Shown here: positions 22,791-25,081 of the stretch, one piece after another
Numbering within the stretch: the stretch's first letter is position 1
How the letters are laid out: the number at the start of each line of letters is the position of its first letter
DNA from: Pigoraptor chileana
Lineage: Eukaryota; Opisthokonta; Filasterea
NCBI GenBank assembly: GCA_943704495.1
Contig: CALSCR010003819.1
Coordinates: 1 to 25,081, forward strand
Reading direction: 5' to 3'
Length of the DNA stretch: 25,081 nucleotides
The notes under the pieces: model-generated
Seen by the model: the letters and a program-made list of their open reading frames with translations, nothing else
Database searches by the model: none
Told to the model about the DNA's origin: nothing
Program-made: the position numbers and the translations under genes

Positions 22791-24315
22791 ACACACACAG
22801 AGAGAATGGGCAGCCCGCACAACGCACTCATAAGCACAAATGCCTTTATAAGACAACATAGGCAGATTGGATATCAACAACAACAACATCAAAGGCACGC
22901 GCGCAGCTCGCACTAAGCATACCCTCATTGACTGGCTTGTGATCAAACGACATTGGAATGTTTGCGCCTGCCGACGAGATGATGCATCTGGAATCACCCG
23001 CGTTGCCCTGAATGGAAATAAATGGCGGAGTGCGCGTGGACCAAGTCCGAACAGGGAAGTGGCAAAGAGGCGGCATGAAGTAAGAATGTGCACAAAATGG
23101 ACACGAAACAGGCTGTGCATATCTATGATGCATGGGTGTAGTGGCCCCAGAGTCCGTCAAGCAGTCCAGCATCCGTTACAACACACGTACAGACACTCAC
23201 GCAGAACATTTTCTTGTCCTTGATAAGAACGCACACGGCGGTCGACCCGGACGTGACGTTTTTCATTGACGAATCTGCAAAAACAAGGCAACAAGGCAAT
23301 ACGGAAGACACGCACAGATGATTACAGGCAGATGCATGATCAGTGTCACGCCTTACTGCATATCAGAGATGACCAAGACAACCAGCAGTAAGCGAACAAG
23401 GATGGAGCACCCATTATGTAAACCCACATACGCAAGCACAAACTCGCTGTTCGCATTGGACTGTGTCAAAAAGTACCACTGACTCGGAATCTGATGCCAA
23501 GACACACACACACACACACACACACGCACCGCAGAGAATGTCCTCGTCGGCCTTGAGAAAGCCGTGCTGAATCGCGCCCTCATAGTTCCCCTTCAAGTAC
23601 TCTGGATTGTTGACAATCTTTGTGTGCACCCACTCGCCCGCATACTTGGCGACCTTAGCGCCTGCAGACATGCGCATGCATTACATAGACACATACCATT
23701 GTACAGAGAATGCACATTCGAATGAAGCATTGAATACACGCACACGGGCACGGCCATCACGTGACATTGTCTACCGCGAAATGTGTGGTTCTGCATACTC
23801 GAAACTGCTTATGCACCGCAGCACAAAAAGGCACCAAACGTATACATGCAAAACCAAGAACACAAACAGAAACAAGAGTAGTAGTTGGTCGCAGTTACAA
23901 CGCACCTCCGTGTCCATCATACACAGCGAAAAACGCGGCGTTGTCGTCACCCGGGACCCTCAGTAATGTTGTGTGTGCATCCTCCATGCCTGCGCAACAA
24001 ACAATGTGCAATGGACGTGGTGCGATCAAGGAGAACAACCCAACAATCCCAACAGCAGCCAATGCAAGCACACAAACAGGCTCTAGGTCCACTGACAAAA
24101 AAAGCGCACGCACTCGTACGGCATGCAAGTAAATAGACATAGCAATAGCCCATACGGTCGATATTAACAGGCGAACACACAAAGCAACACACTTCGATTG
24201 GGTTGTGGATACTGACACGCCATCCCTGCATGCACGATGCGGCCCACTGCATACGGTTATCGCCGCCCTTGGTCGTGTGCTTCTCAGTGACGGGTTCCGA
24301 AAGTGTCTGTCCCAT
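21685..24315 (-). CDS. PP2C-family Ser/Thr phosphatase, Ptc2/PPM1A type (nine exons)
   Basis: Exons 24315-24213, 23989-23906, 23661-23530, 23274-23201, 23007-22923, 22631-22575, 22464-22381, 22209-22144 and 21929-21685 give 309 aa. Family enzymes are Mg/Mn-dependent phosphatases that switch off stress MAP kinase and checkpoint signalling; the substrate here is unknown. All PP2C motifs are present: QGWRVSMEDAH (D38), YDGHGG (D59, G60), SGSTAV, GNAGDSR (132-138), FDHKP, RVNGNLALSRAIGDFEFK, ACDGIWD (D228) and GCDNMTAV (D277), so the metal site is complete. MGQTLS at the N-terminus fits an N-myristoylation signal (Gly2) and is close to yeast Ptc2 (MGQILS). All eight introns (110-291 nt) are GT-AG, phase 1 except one phase 0. 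The intron 1 donor is GTATCC, chosen over an upstream GTGTCAG because it keeps the conserved Val-Ser before MED. The protein lacks the long C-terminal extension of many PP2Cs. Confidence 0.96.
22749..22800. repeat. (CA)n microsatellite in PP2C intron 5
   Basis: An almost perfect CA run of about 50 bases that reads (TG)n on the sense strand of the phosphatase gene. Shorter runs lie in introns 7 (22291-22322) and 3 (23502-23525) with the same sense orientation. Confidence 0.97.
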
Positions 24316-25004
24316 CTTCTTCTACTGTACAGCCGGAGCCACACAAACAGCCGTCTTCTTGCGATGCGATTTACCTCCACAGACGGTTTGTCGCCTGCGC
24401 ATTGGCGGTTGGGGATACAATTTACTCCAGAGAATGAGCGAGATTTGCAAATGGTGTGCTGAAAAAGACAACACATGCATCCACTTCGTCACAAGCGGTG
24501 AAATGAGCAGTGGGAGTTTCGGCAGCCATGGCGTCATAGCACATCTTATCGGATGTCAACACTGCCAACGCAAACATCAGAGCCGGATGTATAATAATGC
24601 GCTCAAACACGCACGATCGTCATGGATCATTGATCGAACTCATAGCCTTCTCAAACCGAACAGACATAAAGCAGCAAGTGCCCGCAACCCGTCATTGTGC
24701 ATGCGAGATCAAGTGCACAAACGAAGATCAACAACGCTTTTGCACGGCAATCACAAAGTGGCAGATTGAATCGTTCGCAGATCCATACACACCCGTAATA
24801 TCCCTTGTCCTACGCTTGGGAAAGACACTGACAGAAGCGGCAAAGCGAACGACACAGACGCTATATTTTAAATGTAGATCGTCTGATCGGGCCCCTATTG
24901 TATGAAAAGCAACCCGCCAATGTGTGGACGGCAGGGCTGCACAGACGTTGTGCCGTGGGCAACGAGTTGCGTAACACACAAGCATCGATACGCTCAGCTG
25001 GACC

Positions 25005-25005
<1 letters not shown>
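24316..25005. other. Region upstream of PP2C without a recognisable gene
   Basis: It should contain the PP2C promoter and 5' leader. A 188-codon plus-strand open frame overlaps the first PP2C exon in antisense and shows no family resemblance. No donor/acceptor pair here restored any conserved sequence. Confidence 0.5.

Positions 25006-25081
<76 letters not shown>
25006..25081. repeat. (CA)n microsatellite at window end
   Basis: A perfect CA dinucleotide run of about 75 bases continues to the last base. It mirrors the microsatellite at the other end of the window. Confidence 0.97.

Noticed and set aside
24203-24769. A 188-codon plus-strand open frame
   Set aside because: It overlaps PP2C exon 1 in antisense and has no recognisable motif or splice-compatible extension.

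Overview
The window is nuclear DNA of a unicellular eukaryote. Eight protein genes can be read, and seven of them are interrupted by GT-AG introns of about 40-670 nt that I placed by phase matching and conserved protein sequence. TAA, TAG and TGA all act as stops, so the code is standard. The non-coding DNA is full of (TG)n/(CA)n microsatellites, and the window itself starts in one and ends in another. I cannot name the species. The gene set (SSU processome, proteasome, TFIIA, PP2C, a Zip3/RNF212-type meiotic RING protein, an ACBP-isomerase fusion, F-box proteins) fits an intron-rich protist with mitochondria and a sexual cycle.

Layout. Bases 1-960 hold repeats only. On the minus strand follow an F-box/LRR protein (961-2010) and a four-exon gene for an F-box / WD40-like propeller / MYND zinc-finger protein (2476-5123). 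On the plus strand is the five-exon DEAH helicase DHX37/Dhr1 (5706-10780). Convergent to it is a nine-exon RNF212/Zip3-like RING protein (11121-13132, minus). Next is ECI2 (14063-16435, plus): an acyl-CoA-binding exon with a mitochondrial-type leader, which splices in phase to an enoyl-CoA isomerase, although a stop codon just past the donor would also allow a free ACBP. Then come proteasome subunit alpha-7/PSMA3 (17205-19462, minus, six exons), TFIIA-gamma (19993-20731, plus, three exons) and a Ptc2/PPM1A-type PP2C phosphatase (21685-24315, minus, nine exons). The last 766 bases hold no gene I can support.

After the first gene, orientation alternates strictly. This gives three head-to-head intergenic regions of about 0.5-0.9 kb and three tail-to-tail regions of about 0.3-1 kb. 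The genes do not form one pathway: ribosome biogenesis, meiosis, fatty-acid oxidation, proteolysis, transcription and signalling are neighbours. The two F-box genes and PSMA3 all belong broadly to ubiquitin-proteasome biology.

The points most worth a second look are the F-box/propeller/MYND architecture, which only appears once the exons are joined; the ACBP-ECI2 dual-output gene; a small family of tRNA-like short repeats around 16.9-17.9 kb; a minisatellite that starts exactly at a DHX37 splice donor; a probable GC-AG intron; and the placement of TG and CA repeats relative to splice sites.
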